Of a stretch of DNA of 32,185 bases, positions 25,208-32,185 are shown in pieces. Position 1 is the stretch's first letter. Every line of letters starts with the position of its first letter. Both the position numbers and the translations under genes were made by a program. Source of the stretch: Candidatus Eisenbergiella intestinipullorum. Its GTDB lineage: Bacteria; Bacillota; Clostridia; Lachnospirales; Lachnospiraceae. The DNA is taken from NCBI GenBank assembly GCA_019119815.1, contig DWWH01000071.1, positions 1-32,185 of the forward strand, in the 5' to 3' direction. Below the pieces are notes generated by a model. That model was not told the DNA's origin, searched no databases, and worked only from the letters and a program-made list of their open reading frames with translations.

Positions 25208-25221
25208 CAGGGAAAGGTCAA
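25193..25221 (-). promoter_or_regulatory. Promoter of ptb-buk
   Basis: On the minus strand TTGACC (25221-25216), a 17-nt spacer and TACACT (25198-25193), about 115 nt before the ptb ATG. Confidence 0.65.
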
Positions 25222-25360
25222 GGCTGCCGGAAGACTGTTCCGGCCGGAATCCGGTGCCTGAGGGAGGGAAAAAGAAGGCGGGGTGCAGAAAAATCTATCC
25301 GGCGGGACAGGAAAATCCGCCCTGCGCGGCAAGAAAATCTGCCTGACACATAGATAAAAG

Positions 25361-25389
25361 TTGAATAACCACCGCTTTTCTGCTAAAAT
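25361..25389 (+). promoter_or_regulatory. Promoter of secA
   Basis: TTGAAT (25361-25366), a 17-nt spacer and TAAAAT (25384-25389). It gives a leader of about 190 nt that contains repeat copy D and a short upstream ORF. Confidence 0.65.
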
Positions 25390-25463
25390 AAAGAGAAGTG
25401 CGGGCAGACAGACGGCTGCTTTCCGGCATCTGCGCGAATGGCTCCCCGGTTTTTCCGGAGGAG

Positions 25464-25529
25464 GCAGTTTGGCGCCGAAGCCAAAACTGCTGTGAGCGGC
25501 CTCGGCGTGAGAGCGCTTCGGCATGGAGG
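25464..25529 (+). repeat. Structured Shine-Dalgarno-carrying repeat, copy D (secA leader)
   Basis: Hairpin I: GCAGTTT (25464-25470) with AAACTGC (25484-25490), plus inner GGC/GCC. Its loop GCCGAAGC is fully complementary to GCTTCGGC (25515-25522). Hairpin II has become GGCGT-GAGA-GCGCT, where two changes relative to copy C keep pairing as G-U. GGAGG (25525-25529) is 5 nt before an ATG at 25535. Confidence 0.75.
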
Positions 25530-25534
25530 CCGGG

Positions 25535-25582
25535 ATGCCCGTACGGACGTTACGTGGACAAGACAAATGGAGCAGGTATTAA
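25535..25582 (+). CDS. 15-codon upstream ORF coupled to secA
   Basis: ATG at 25535, 5 nt after the GGAGG of repeat copy D, opens [15 protein letters not shown] and stops with TAA at 25580-25582, one base before the secA ATG at 25584. The best Shine-Dalgarno site in the leader belongs to this ORF; secA itself has only GGAG 13 nt upstream. Translation of secA by coupling or reinitiation is likely. Whether the peptide has a function of its own, for example as a stalling sensor, is open; it resembles no leader peptide I know. Confidence 0.5.
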   Translation: MPVRTLRGQDKWSRY

Positions 25583-25583
25583 G

Positions 25584-28151
25584 ATGAATATCATTCAAAA
25601 AGTTTTTGGCACGCACAGCCAGAGAGAGCTGAAGCGGATCGAACCCCTTGTGGAAAAAATCGAATCCCTGAGGCCGGAGATGATGGCGCTTTCCGATGAG
25701 GCGCTGAAGGACAGGACGAAGCAGTTCAAAAAGCGGCTGGCCGACGGCGAGACGCTGGACGACCTTCTTCCCGAAGCGTATGCGACAGTGCGCGAAGCGG
25801 CCCGACGCGTCCTGAACATGGAGCCCTTCCGGGTGCAGCTCATCGGCGGCATCATCCTTCATCAGGGGCGTATCGCGGAGATGAAAACCGGTGAAGGAAA
25901 GACGCTGGTTTCCACCCTTCCCGCCTATCTGAACGCGCTGGAAGGAAAGGGCGTGCACGTGGTTACGGTCAACGACTATCTGGCCAGCCGTGACGCGGCC
26001 TGGATGGGCGCCGTGCATGAATTCCTGGGCCTGGAAGTGGGCTGCGTTTTAAACGGCATGAAGCCGGAGGAGCGCCGCGCGGAATATGCCAAGGACATCA
26101 CCTATGTGACCAATAACGAGCTGGGCTTCGACTACCTGAGAGACAACATGGTCATCTACAAGGAGCAGCTGGTGCTGAGAGATCTGCACTATGCCATCAT
26201 CGACGAGGTGGACTCGGTGCTCATCGACGAAGCCAGGACGCCCCTGATCATTTCCGGACAGAGCGGCAAGTCCACCAGACTGTACGAGGCCTGCGACATC
26301 CTCGCCAAGCAGATGGAACGGGGCCGGGATATGGAGGATCTCTCCAAGCTGGACGCCATCATGGGCGTGGAGCAGGAGGAGACCGGCGACTTCATCGTCA
26401 ATGAAAAGGATAAGGTGGTCAACCTGACCGAGCAGGGCGTTGCCAAGGTGGAGAAATTCTTCCAGATTGAGAACCTGGCCGATCCGCAGAACCTGGAGAT
26501 CCAGCACAACATCATTTTGGCCCTTCGCGCCAACAACCTGATGTTCCGCGACAAGGACTACGTGGTGAAGGATGACCAGGTGCTGATCGTGGATGAATTT
26601 ACCGGTCGTATCATGCCGGGACGGCGGTATTCGGACGGACTGCATCAGGCCATCGAGGCGAAGGAGCACGTGAAGGTCAAGAGGGAGAGCAAGACCCTTG
26701 CCACCATCACCTTCCAGAACTTCTTCAATAAATTTGAGAAAAAAGCCGGCATGACCGGTACGGCTCTGACCGAGGAAAAGGAATTCCGGGACATCTACGG
26801 CATGGACGTGGTGGAGATCCCCACCAACAAGCCGGTACAGAGGATCGATCACCAGGATGCCGTATATAAAACGAGGAAGGAAAAGCTGCACGCCATCGTG
26901 GAAGCGGTGGAAGAGGCGCATGCGAAGGGACAGCCCGTGCTGGTGGGCACCATTACCATCGAGGCTTCCGAGGAGCTTTCCGGCCTGCTGAAAAAGAGGG
27001 GGATCCCGCATAAGGTGCTGAATGCCAAATTCCATGAGCTGGAGGCGGAGATCGTGGCGGATGCCGGCGTGCACGGCGCGGTCACCATCGCCACCAACAT
27101 GGCCGGACGTGGTACGGACATCAAGCTGGACGATGAGGCGAGAGCCGTGGGCGGCTTAAAGATCATCGGCACGGAGCGCCATGAGTCCAGGCGTATTGAC
27201 AACCAGCTGCGCGGACGAAGCGGCCGTCAGGGAGATCCGGGCGAATCCAAGTTCTACATTTCCCTGGAGGACGATCTGATGCGCCTGTTCGGCTCCGAGC
27301 GCCTGATCAACATGTTCAATGCCATGGGCGTGCCGGAGAATCAGGAGATCGAGCACAAGATGCTCAGTAACGCTATCGAGTCCGCCCAGAAGAAGATCGA
27401 GGGCAACAACTTCGGCATCCGTAAGAACCTGCTGGAGTACGATCAGGTGATGAATGAGCAGCGCGAGATCATCTACGCGGAAAGACGCCGCGTGCTGGAC
27501 GGCGAGAGCATGCGCGACGTGATCTACAAGATGATCGCGGATACCGTGGACAATACGGTGGATATGGTGATCGGAGAGGACTCCGATGTGGACGAGTGGA
27601 ATTTCACCGAGCTGAATTCCCTTCTGCTTCCCATCATTCCTCTTGCGCCCATTACGAAGGAGCGGGTGTCAAAGCCCAGGAAAAACAGCCTGAAGCAGCA
27701 GCTGAAGGAGGAAGCCTCCAAGCTGTATGAAAGTAAGGAAGCGGAGTTCCCGCAGGCGGAGATGATCCGTGAGCTGGAGCGGGTCGTTCTTCTGAAGGTC
27801 ATCGACAACAAGTGGATGTCCCATATCGACGACATGGAACAGCTCCGCCAGGGCATCGGCCTGCAGGCTTACGGCCAGAGAGACCCTCTGGTGGAATACA
27901 AGATGAGCGGCTACGAGATGTTCAACGCCATGACGGAGAGCATCCAGGAGGATACGCTGCGTCTGCTCTTCCACATCCGTGTGGAACAGAAGGTGGAAAG
28001 AGAACAGGTCGCCAAGGTGACGGGAACCAACAAGGACGACTCCAAGGCCAAGGCTCCCGTGAAAAAGGCGGCGGCCAAGATCTATCCCAATGATCCCTGC
28101 CCCTGCGGAAGCGGCAAGAAGTATAAGAACTGCTGCGGCAGGAATAAATAA
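25584..28151 (+). CDS. secA: Preprotein translocase ATPase SecA
   Basis: An 855-residue SecA, the motor that drives proteins through SecYEG. It shows Walker A (MKTGEGKT), the [23 protein letters not shown] region, the [26 protein letters not shown] segment, [23 protein letters not shown], and a C-terminal zinc-binding [15 protein letters not shown]. Length and domain order are complete. The start at 25584 matches the usual N-terminus ([10 protein letters not shown]); the open frame reaching back to 25398 is not coding. prfB follows, as in Bacillus and many other Firmicutes. The leader with repeat copy D and a coupled ORF suggests translational control. Confidence 0.97.
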   Translation: MNIIQKVFGTHSQRELKRIEPLVEKIESLRPEMMALSDEALKDRTKQFKKRLADGETLDDLLPEAYATVREAARRVLNMEPFRVQLIGGIILHQGRIAEMKTGEGKTLVSTLPAYLNALEGKGVHVVTVNDYLASRDAAWMGAVHEFLGLEVGCVLNGMKPEERRAEYAKDITYVTNNELGFDYLRDNMVIYKEQLVLRDLHYAIIDEVDSVLIDEARTPLIISGQSGKSTRLYEACDILAKQMERGRDMEDLSKLDAIMGVEQEETGDFIVNEKDKVVNLTEQGVAKVEKFFQIENLADPQNLEIQHNIILALRANNLMFRDKDYVVKDDQVLIVDEFTGRIMPGRRYSDGLHQAIEAKEHVKVKRESKTLATITFQNFFNKFEKKAGMTGTALTEEKEFRDIYGMDVVEIPTNKPVQRIDHQDAVYKTRKEKLHAIVEAVEEAHAKGQPVLVGTITIEASEELSGLLKKRGIPHKVLNAKFHELEAEIVADAGVHGAVTIATNMAGRGTDIKLDDEARAVGGLKIIGTERHESRRIDNQLRGRSGRQGDPGESKFYISLEDDLMRLFGSERLINMFNAMGVPENQEIEHKMLSNAIESAQKKIEGNNFGIRKNLLEYDQVMNEQREIIYAERRRVLDGESMRDVIYKMIADTVDNTVDMVIGEDSDVDEWNFTELNSLLLPIIPLAPITKERVSKPRKNSLKQQLKEEASKLYESKEAEFPQAEMIRELERVVLLKVIDNKWMSHIDDMEQLRQGIGLQAYGQRDPLVEYKMSGYEMFNAMTESIQEDTLRLLFHIRVEQKVEREQVAKVTGTNKDDSKAKAPVKKAAAKIYPNDPCPCGSGKKYKNCCGRNK

Positions 28152-28177
28152 ACAGGGAATAAAAAACAGGTGACAAT

Positions 28178-28231
28178 GCGGACGGCGGGCGAACAGATGC
28201 CAGCCCGCGGCCCGCAGGTTTTTCATTTTTT
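28178..28231 (+). terminator. Terminator of secA
   Basis: A 13-position stem with two mismatches (28178-28190 with 28203-28215) is followed by a long T-rich tract to 28231. prfB begins right after, so its expression depends on read-through or an unseen promoter. Confidence 0.8.
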
Positions 28232-28256
28232 TAAAAAGAAAAGGTGGTGATTCGCA

Positions 28257-29385
28257 ATGGTCTTGCTCGATCAGATGAAGCAGGAATTACAGTCTTACAA
28301 AACTCCATTAGCGGAAGTGAGGGATTCACTTTAACCTCGCTGAAAAGACGAAGAGGATCGAAGAGCTGGAGCGGGAGATGGAAGCTCCCGGCTTCTGGGA
28401 TAATCCCGATTATTCCAACAAAAAAATGAAGGAACTGAAAAACCTCAAGGACACGGTGGATCAGATTAACGGTCTGGAAACCCAGTATGAGGACATCGAG
28501 ACCCTGATCGAGATGGGAAACGAGGAAGAGGATGAAGGCATGGCGGAGGAGATCCGCGGCGAGCTGGATTCCTTTGCGGCAGAGCTGGAAACGCTGCGCA
28601 TCAGCACGCTGCTGACAGGAGAGTATGATAAAAACGACGCGATCCTGAAGCTGAACGCCGGAGCGGGCGGCACGGAAAGCTGCGACTGGTGCAGCATGCT
28701 TTATCGCATGTATACCAGATGGGCGGAAAAGAAGGGCTTTCAGGTGGAAGTGCTGGACTATCTGGACGGCGATGAGGCCGGCATCAAATCTGTCACCTTC
28801 CAGGTGAACGGAGAGAACGCCTACGGCTACCTCAAGTCGGAAAAGGGCGTGCACCGTCTGGTGCGCATTTCTCCCTTCAACGCCCAGGGAAAACGGCAGA
28901 CCTCCTTCGTATCGCTGGATGTGATGCCCAACATCGAAGAGGATCTGGATGTGGAGATCAACGACGAGGATCTGAGGATTGATACCTACCGAAGCAGCGG
29001 TGCGGGCGGACAGCACATCAACAAGACCTCCTCTGCCATCCGCATTACCCACCTTCCCACCGGAATCGTGGTGCAGTGCCAGAACGAGCGCTCCCAGTTC
29101 CAGAACAAGGATAAGGCCATGCAGATGCTGAAGGCCAAGCTGTACATGCTCAAGCAGGAAGAAAACGCCCAGAAGCTTTCCGGCATCCGCGGTGAGGTGA
29201 AGGAAATCGGCTGGGGCAACCAGATCCGTTCCTATGTCTTCCAGCCCTACACCATGGTGAAGGACCACAGGACCAATTACGAAACGGGAAATGTGGACGC
29301 GGTGATGGACGGAAGCCTGGACGGCTTCATCAACGCCTATCTCAAGTGGATCAGCACTGGGAAGGCGGAAGGAGAAGAACAGTAA
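28257..29385 (+). CDS. prfB: Peptide chain release factor 2, programmed +1 frameshift
   Basis: RF2, about 375 residues when the frames are joined. Frame one (28257-28331) reads [15 protein letters not shown] and on to SL, then TAA at 28332-28334. A +1 shift on CTT TAA C (28329-28335) continues as [20 protein letters not shown] in the main frame to 29385. The main part has the RF2 recognition motif SPF (RISPFNAQ) and the catalytic GGQ ([12 protein letters not shown]). The stimulating internal site is AGGG at 28320-28323, five nt before CTT rather than the three of Escherichia coli. The in-frame stop is UAA, not the near-universal UGA. AAGGTGG precedes the ATG. Gene order secA-prfB is conserved. 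Confidence 0.93.
28320..28335 (+). promoter_or_regulatory. prfB recoding site (AGGG - CTT TAA C)
   Basis: Slippery CTT at 28329-28331, stop TAA at 28332-28334 and the following C make the shift site. The Shine-Dalgarno-like AGGG lies at 28320-28323. A G-to-A change from TGA would explain both the UAA and the Asp-to-Asn residue after the shift. Confidence 0.85.
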
Positions 29386-29434
29386 ATAAAAAGCATCGGC
29401 CATTGTTGGAATGGACCGATGCTTTTTATTTACT
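29381..29434. terminator. Bidirectional terminator containing both stop codons
   Basis: A perfect 19-bp stem (29381-29399 with 29416-29434) holds the prfB stop (29383-29385) in one arm and the stop of the convergent DUF975 gene (29430-29432) in the other. A- and T-rich arms give tails in both directions. Confidence 0.9.
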
Positions 29435-30152
29435 GGCCATTTCTTTTGCTCATCAGCTCCAGATAGAAGTTGGAGTAGGTGGTATTCACATAGGGAATCA
29501 CGAACAGCAATCCGATGCAGCAGGTGAGAATGCCCAGCAGATACAGCGGGATAAAGCTCACGTCCAGATAAAAGCGTCTCGCCTTGCTTCCCTTCATGAT
29601 TTTCCGGCTGAAGCGCAGGCACTGAACCGCGGAAAAATCGGGGAAGTCCAGCATCACAAAATAGCTCTGGGAATACATCAGGCTGATGACGACGGATGCC
29701 ACAAGCCCGAAGCAGAAAGCGATGGTGATGGGAATCAGCATATAAAAAGAGTCGATCACCATCCACAGGCCAAGCACAACAAACAGCGGAACATAGGCTG
29801 CCAGCATCAGAAGGAGCTGATAAAGCTGGATCAGGATCGCCCGGTCCGGATGATGGGTGAAGCCGTAAAACACGTCGCTCACCCGGATGTTTCCGCCGCA
29901 GGAAATGTTCAGATACAGATAGGTCTGTCCTGCGATAAAGATGCCGCCCAGAAGCTGCATCAGGCACTCCACGATAAAGCTGCCGATGGCTCCGGGAATG
30001 GTCTGCGGATTCAGCGGGAATGAAATGACGCCGTTGATCGAAAGCATGATGATCTCCACGGCCAGGACGGCAGGGATCACCGTCCCGTATTTTCCAAGAA
30101 GCTGCCCCTTGGCCCGGGCCTTCAGCTCGGCTGAGGTTGCATGTCTTTCCAT
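29430..30152 (-). CDS. DUF975 family membrane protein
   Basis: A 240-residue membrane protein of the DUF975 type common in Clostridia and lactobacilli. It opens with SAELKARAKGQLLGKYGTVI, a family-typical start (ARxxLxGxWG-like), has about six hydrophobic segments, and ends with a FVIPYVNTTYSNFYLEL segment like those that close DUF975 proteins. Its biochemical role is unknown. AAAGGAGAG lies about 9 nt before the ATG. It follows the small membrane protein gene by 44 nt in the same direction and is likely in one operon with it. Confidence 0.82.
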   Translation of the reverse strand: MERHATSAELKARAKGQLLGKYGTVIPAVLAVEIIMLSINGVISFPLNPQTIPGAIGSFIVECLMQLLGGIFIAGQTYLYLNISCGGNIRVSDVFYGFTHHPDRAILIQLYQLLLMLAAYVPLFVVLGLWMVIDSFYMLIPITIAFCFGLVASVVISLMYSQSYFVMLDFPDFSAVQCLRFSRKIMKGSKARRFYLDVSFIPLYLLGILTCCIGLLFVIPYVNTTYSNFYLELMSKRNGQ

Positions 30153-30196
30153 AATCTTTTCTCTCCTTTTGGTAAAATCAGCGCTTCGGGAAGGCG

Positions 30197-30643
30197 TTAC
30201 CGGCCTCCCCCGTAGATATCCTCTATTTCATTCCAGGCGTCGTCGAAGCTTTCCCCGTAAAAATATTCATAATACTGGTTCAGCTGGTCGTGAAAATCCT
30301 CCTGCAGGTCCGGACTGGTGAACAGCAGCAGAAAGGAGCTCGCCACGATCAGGATGTTGACGATCAGGCCGAGGATGCCCGTCAGGACGCCGACCTTCGC
30401 GTTGGGAAGCATGGCTCTGTCGTTTCCTTTGGACAGAAGGGCCAGGATGATGGAGAGCCCTCCGCAGATGACGGGCGGAAAAACCGTCCCCGTGAAAGCG
30501 CTGAGGATGGCCAGAATGCCGAGCACCATGGAAGCCGTTGCGAAGGAGCTTCCGGGATGTCTGGTCGGGGGCGTATAGTACGGCGGAATGCCGGAATTGT
30601 TGTTCTGCCAGGGCGGAATCTGCCCATTGTTATAGTTATCCAT
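30197..30643 (-). CDS. DUF4190-like small membrane protein
   Basis: A 148-residue protein. A Pro/Asn/Gln-rich cytosolic N-terminus (GQIPPWQNNNSGIPPYYTPP) is followed by two hydrophobic hairpins (ASMVLGILAILSAFTGTVFPP and VGVLTGILGLIVNILIVASSFLLLF) of the type seen in DUF4190 proteins, and an acidic Tyr-rich tail (QYYEYFYGESFDDAWNEIEDIYGG). The function is unknown. The start at 30643 lies 5 nt after GGAGG; an adjacent ATG at 30646 is too close. It heads the two-gene operon with the DUF975 gene. Confidence 0.75.
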   Translation of the reverse strand: MDNYNNGQIPPWQNNNSGIPPYYTPPTRHPGSSFATASMVLGILAILSAFTGTVFPPVICGGLSIILALLSKGNDRAMLPNAKVGVLTGILGLIVNILIVASSFLLLFTSPDLQEDFHDQLNQYYEYFYGESFDDAWNEIEDIYGGGR

Positions 30644-30761
30644 CATTACCTCCATGCGCGGGATTATCTTCCCTGTCAGGAAGGAAAATCCCGCTTTTTG
30701 TATTTCGGCTGTGCCAGGGCGGCACAGAACCGCTTTTTGACAGGAATGCTTTATGGAAGAT

Positions 30762-30790
30762 ATTGTAGCACGCATGGGGGAATGTGACAA
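30762..30790 (-). promoter_or_regulatory. Promoter of the DUF4190-like/DUF975 operon
   Basis: On the minus strand TTGTCA (30790-30785), a 17-nt spacer and TACAAT (30767-30762). It is divergent from the tex promoter, with only 25 nt between the two -35 boxes. Confidence 0.7.
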
Positions 30791-30815
30791 ATAAAAAAAG
30801 TGTGAAGGAAGAAGC

Positions 30816-30845
30816 TTGAAATTGCGCCTCCCTTTCCTCTATAAT
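30816..30845 (+). promoter_or_regulatory. Promoter of tex, with palindrome over the -10
   Basis: TTGAAA (30816-30821), an 18-nt spacer and TATAAT (30840-30845). The 15-nt perfect palindrome CCTCTATAATAGAGG (30836-30850) is centred on the -10 box. Confidence 0.7.
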
Positions 30846-30850
30846 AGAGG

Positions 30851-30924
30851 AGCGTTCCGCATGCCATCCGTTTTCGGCGGCATGCCCTCCGTGTTCGGAG
30901 GGGCGGAGGGCGCTTCGCTTTTTT
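30851..30924 (+). promoter_or_regulatory. Structured leader of tex, terminator-like
   Basis: Right after the promoter, hairpin GCATGCC/GGCATGC (30859-30865 with 30879-30885) and hairpin CCCTCCG-TGTT-CGGAGGG (30885-30902) are enclosed by AGCG/CGCT (30851-30854 with 30911-30914) and CC/GG, forming a three-way-junction-like fold. Six T follow at 30919-30924. It may be an attenuator, a riboswitch-like leader or a small RNA. The two hairpin regions are also diverged direct repeats of about 22 nt. Confidence 0.5.
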
Positions 30925-30983
30925 GTGAAAGAAAAGGAAAGGGGACAGCCTGCCCGCGGGGCAGGGCATACAGACGACAGAAA

Positions 30984-32185
30984 ATGGATATCACGGCAAA
31001 GCTTACGGAAGAACTGAAGGTTCAGAAATGGCAGATTGAGGCGGCGGTAAAGCTGATCGATGAGGGAAACACCATCCCCTTCATTTCCCGCTACCGCAAG
31101 GAGGCCACGGGCTCGCTGAACGACGAGCAGTTAAGGGACCTGTACGAACGACTGAACTACCTGAGAAATCTGGAGGAAAAGAAGGAGCAGGTTTTATCCA
31201 GTATAGAGGAGCAGGGAAAGCTGACGGAGGAGCTGAAGGAGAAGATCCTCGCGGCGGAGACCCTGGTTGTGGTGGACGACCTTTACAGACCCTACCGTCC
31301 AAAGAGAAGAACCCGCGCCAGCGTGGCGAAGGAGAAGGGACTGGATGGCCTTGCGCAGCTCATTCTTGCTCAGGAGACGGACCTGCCGCTTGAGGAGAGC
31401 GCGGCGGCGTACGTGGACGAAGAAAAGGGAGTGGGGGGCGCGGCGGAGGCCATCCAGGGCGCGAAGGATATCATCGCGGAGATGATCTCCGACGAGGCGG
31501 ACTACCGGATCTTCATCCGGAATCTCACCCTTGAGGAAGGAAAGCTCACCAGCACGGCAAAGGACGAGAAGGCCGCCAGCGTTTACGAGACCTATTACAA
31601 TTACGAGGAGCCGCTGAAAAAGACGGCGGGCCACCGGATCCTGGCCTTAAACCGCGGGGAAAAGGAGAAGTTCCTCACCGTGAAGGTGGAGGCTCCCGAG
31701 GAGAGGATCCTTTCATATCTGGCCAAAAAGGTCATTACCAGGCAAAACAGCGTTACGGAGCCGGTTTTGAAAGAGGCGATCGCGGACAGCTACGACCGGC
31801 TGATTGCGCCTGCCATCGAACGGGAGATCCGAAACGATCTGACCGAGAAGGCGGAGGACGGAGCGATCTCCGTATTCGGAAAGAATCTGGAGCAGCTTCT
31901 CATGCAGCCGCCTATCGCGGGAAAGGTGGTGCTGGGCTGGGACCCGGCCTTCCGCACAGGCTGTAAGCTGGCAGTGGTGGACGAGACGGGAAAGGTGCTG
32001 GATACGAAGGTGATTTATCCGACGGCGCCCCAGAATAAGGTGGAGGAAGCGAAGAAGGAGCTGAAGCGCCTCATTGACAAATATCACGTTTCCCTGATTT
32101 CCGTAGGAAACGGAACCGCTTCCCGGGAATCCGAGCAGGTGATTGTGGAACTGATCAAGGAGCTTTCCACACCCGTGCAGTATGT
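30984..32185 (+). CDS. tex: Tex family RNA-binding transcription accessory protein (3' end beyond the window)
   Basis: The first 400 residues of a Tex protein, which usually has about 720 residues and binds nucleic acid through a C-terminal S1 domain. The N-terminal Tex domain is clear: IPFISRYRKEATGSLNDEQLRDL and VVVDDLYRPYRPKRRTRASVAKEKGL. The RNase-H-like (YqgF) domain starts near residue 312 (GKVVLGWDPAFRTGCKLAVVDETGKVL) and runs off the edge. Helix-hairpin-helix and S1 domains would lie outside. The ATG at 30984 has no strong ribosome site, and a CCTGCCC/GGGCAGG hairpin (about 30948-30964) precedes it, so translation may be weak or controlled. Confidence 0.9.
   Translation, partial: MDITAKLTEELKVQKWQIEAAVKLIDEGNTIPFISRYRKEATGSLNDEQLRDLYERLNYLRNLEEKKEQVLSSIEEQGKLTEELKEKILAAETLVVVDDLYRPYRPKRRTRASVAKEKGLDGLAQLILAQETDLPLEESAAAYVDEEKGVGGAAEAIQGAKDIIAEMISDEADYRIFIRNLTLEEGKLTSTAKDEKAASVYETYYNYEEPLKKTAGHRILALNRGEKEKFLTVKVEAPEERILSYLAKKVITRQNSVTEPVLKEAIADSYDRLIAPAIEREIRNDLTEKAEDGAISVFGKNLEQLLMQPPIAGKVVLGWDPAFRTGCKLAVVDETGKVLDTKVIYPTAPQNKVEEAKKELKRLIDKYHVSLISVGNGTASRESEQVIVELIKELSTPVQY

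Noticed and set aside
31..25529. Reading the recurring hairpin element as a known metabolite riboswitch
   Set aside because: The genes behind it share no pathway, and no conserved core of a known riboswitch class was recognised.
31..25529. CRISPR array or insertion-sequence ends as explanation of the repeats
   Set aside because: Copies are kilobases apart, have no regular spacers, no transposase nearby and no flanking target duplications that I could see.
25398..25583. N-terminal extension of SecA by 62 residues
   Set aside because: The extension reads through repeat copy D, contains no conserved SecA sequence, and the normal SecA start is at 25584.
28231..29967. 578-codon minus-strand frame across prfB and the DUF975 gene
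   Set aside because: It runs antisense to RF2 (with SPF and GGQ motifs) and then in a shifted frame over the DUF975 gene; no ribosome site or domain is seen.
30851..30924. T-box or tRNA-like element before tex
   Set aside because: No T-box consensus and no tRNA arms with conserved bases are present; only generic hairpins and a T run.

Overview
The window looks like chromosome from an anaerobic, moderately GC-rich member of the Clostridia, most likely the family Lachnospiraceae. The evidence is a clostridial acetyl-CoA-to-butyrate operon, a ptb-buk pair, a secA-prfB neighbourhood typical of Firmicutes, DUF368, DUF975 and Tex genes of clostridial type, GGAGG-type ribosome binding sites and sigma-A-like promoters. 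No rRNA, tRNA, CRISPR array, phage or insertion sequence was recognised. The species cannot be fixed from the sequence alone.

Layout. Positions 1-1330 hold an upstream terminator, a structured repeat and an M20 amidohydrolase. Positions 1335-2090 are an AT-richer decayed patch where an RpiR-type regulator fragment abuts the C-terminal end of a sugar isomerase/epimerase. Then come an Eis-like acetyltransferase (minus), a secreted protein of four repeats (plus), a DUF368/PopT lipid carrier transporter (plus), a LysR regulator (minus) divergent from a small protein plus MATE exporter, a membrane pyrophosphatase (minus) and a polysaccharide deacetylase (minus). Positions 12136-18659 hold the butyrate operon thl-crt-hbd-bcd-etfB-etfA with its own promoter and terminator. 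A loose series follows: DegV, YbaK-type deacylase, a small membrane protein, MtnA-like isomerase and a membrane acyltransferase. Buk and Ptb (minus) finish the butyrate pathway. secA and prfB (plus), two small membrane proteins (minus) and a truncated tex gene (plus) close the window.

Function. Thl, Crt, Hbd, Bcd and EtfAB convert two acetyl-CoA to butyryl-CoA, and Ptb with Buk turn that into butyrate plus ATP. The whole route is therefore present in one 13 kb stretch, as two oppositely transcribed units with different promoter architecture. The pyrophosphatase would add ion-gradient energy conservation.

Most interesting. A dispersed repeat (about 35-100 nt, at least four good copies plus one degenerate) lies directly before unrelated genes. 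It carries one or two hairpins and ends in GGAGG exactly 5 nt before an ATG. The first hairpin loop is complementary to the bases just upstream of the GGAGG, which suggests a translational switch or a Shine-Dalgarno-carrying mobile repeat. Its secA copy starts a 15-codon ORF that stops one base before the secA ATG. Also notable are a prfB frameshift site with UAA instead of UGA, a perfect 19-nt palindrome over the -10 of the ptb-buk promoter, and a three-way-junction-like leader before tex.
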